Source: an uncultured Clostridium sp.
GTDB lineage: Bacteria > Bacillota > Clostridia > Clostridiales > Clostridiaceae
Length of the DNA stretch: 35,259 nt
Direction of reading: 5' to 3'
NCBI GenBank assembly: GCA_934746785.1
Contig: CAKVFO010000012.1
Span: forward strand, 1 to 35,259
Below are positions 34,600 through 35,259 of the stretch, one piece after another. The position numbers and the translations under genes were made by a program. The notes beneath the pieces were generated by a model. It did no database searches. It saw only the letters and a list, made by a program, of their open reading frames with translations, and was not told the origin of the DNA. Each line of letters starts with the position of its first letter. The first letter of the stretch is position 1.

Positions 34600-35259
34600 T
34601 TAGATGCAGGATTTAACATTATGATGATGCTTTTTCCTTGGATGTTTGTTTTTTCGCTCACAAGAACGGTTGCAGCGTATTTGTGAGCGTATTTTTATAG
34701 CTTTCTCTAAGATATACATTAGAAATTTTTTTCGATGCCTATTTTTAGTTATTATATGTATAATATTCTTAAATACTTGTCCTAATATGAAATTTCTATT
34801 GGATTGATATTTTGCTTTTAAACCTTTATTTTTATTATCATTTGCTATCGCAATATCGGCATCTTTTTTTAAAAGAGCTCCAACCATTGATAAAAAAATA
34901 GAAGCATAAAAATCTTGTTCTATTGCAATTGGCTTAGTACCTGAAAATTCTTCGATTTTAAGGCTATTTTTCAATTCTTTATATTTAGATTCAACACCCC
35001 ATCTTAAGAAGTAGAGTTCTTTAAACTTTACAGGTGTAATAGTATCATCATAGATATTAGTTACTAAAGTTTCTGTCACTTCATCTGAAAGTTTAACTTT
35101 TATTACTCTTATTTTTTTAATCTCTCCTTTTACTTTATATTTTAAAATGGAATCAGGAGATTTTACTGATTGTGCAAGTTTAAAAGATGTTGATACTCTC
35201 ATTAAAAATAGCAGTTCCTTGGAATTTAAATAATCAAACATATCATATGAAGGATAGCC
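34600..35259 (-). CDS. IS4-family-like transposase, C-terminal part (cut by window edge)
   Basis: The frame is open through the right edge (it reads GYPSYDMFDYLNSKELLFLM at the edge), so this is the C-terminal 219 residues of a larger protein. LYFLRWGVESKYKELKNSLK with the following IEEFSG is the Y-x2-R-W-x2-E-x3-K block of IS4-family DDE transposases, containing the last catalytic Glu. QDFYASIFLSMVGALLKKDA follows as expected. The C-terminus is very basic and ends in NKHPRKKHHHNVKSCI. The 60 bases downstream of the stop presumably include the element's terminal repeat, but the partner end lies outside the window. Whether the copy is intact cannot be judged. Confidence 0.75.
   Translation of the reverse strand, partial: GYPSYDMFDYLNSKELLFLMRVSTSFKLAQSVKSPDSILKYKVKGEIKKIRVIKVKLSDEVTETLVTNIYDDTITPVKFKELYFLRWGVESKYKELKNSLKIEEFSGTKPIAIEQDFYASIFLSMVGALLKKDADIAIANDNKNKGLKAKYQSNRNFILGQVFKNIIHIITKNRHRKKFLMYILEKAIKIRSQIRCNRSCERKNKHPRKKHHHNVKSCI

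Overview
The window is about 28% GC by eye. Codon use, AGGAGG-type ribosome sites and several families (GerK germinant receptor, DUF4116 repeats, MoxR/VWA pair, zf-trcl zinc ribbon) point to an endospore-forming Clostridium sensu stricto. The divergent gerKB <-> gerKA-gerKC layout is the one known from C. perfringens; the species cannot be fixed from sequence alone.

Left part (1-5.7 kb, mostly minus strand): the 3' tail of an unknown gene, a small CPBP-like membrane protein with an altered first motif, then an operon of DUF4116-repeat protein -> MoxR-type AAA ATPase -> HExxH/VWA (DUF2201) protein -> membrane-anchored protein of unknown function, and a RelQ-type small alarmone synthetase. Middle part (6-19.3 kb): a soluble chemotaxis transducer; a FliK-like / FlhB-C-like / phosphoesterase operon; tyrS; a small P-loop protein; a GAF-GGDEF diguanylate cyclase; the germination receptor genes; a 59-aa zinc-ribbon protein whose Shine-Dalgarno lies inside a predicted stem; an ECF transporter S component; and trpS. 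Both tRNA synthetase genes have strong housekeeping promoters with leaders too short for a T-box.

Right part (19.4-34.2 kb) is devoted to the cell surface: an O-antigen-ligase-like membrane protein, a Gpi18-like GT-C glycosyltransferase, galU, a 1063-aa secreted cell-wall hydrolase (glucosaminidase-like domain, six about 109-aa repeats, amidase_3 domain), then a minus-strand run of GT-C enzyme -> single-module membrane protein -> polytopic DUF6056-like protein -> GT2 -> DUF2304 -> SMR-type flippase-like protein -> GT2. This reads as lipid-linked sugar synthesis, flipping and transfer onto a surface polymer. The repeat module of the hydrolase appears to recur once in the small membrane protein of the glycan run.

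Mobile DNA: a decayed group II intron (26306-28088) sits directly behind the terminator of the glycan run, the site preference of class C introns; its reverse transcriptase carries frameshifts, stops and a deletion, but domains V and VI remain. A second fragment holding only part of domain V plus domain VI (34394-34463) and an IS4-like transposase running off the right edge close the window.
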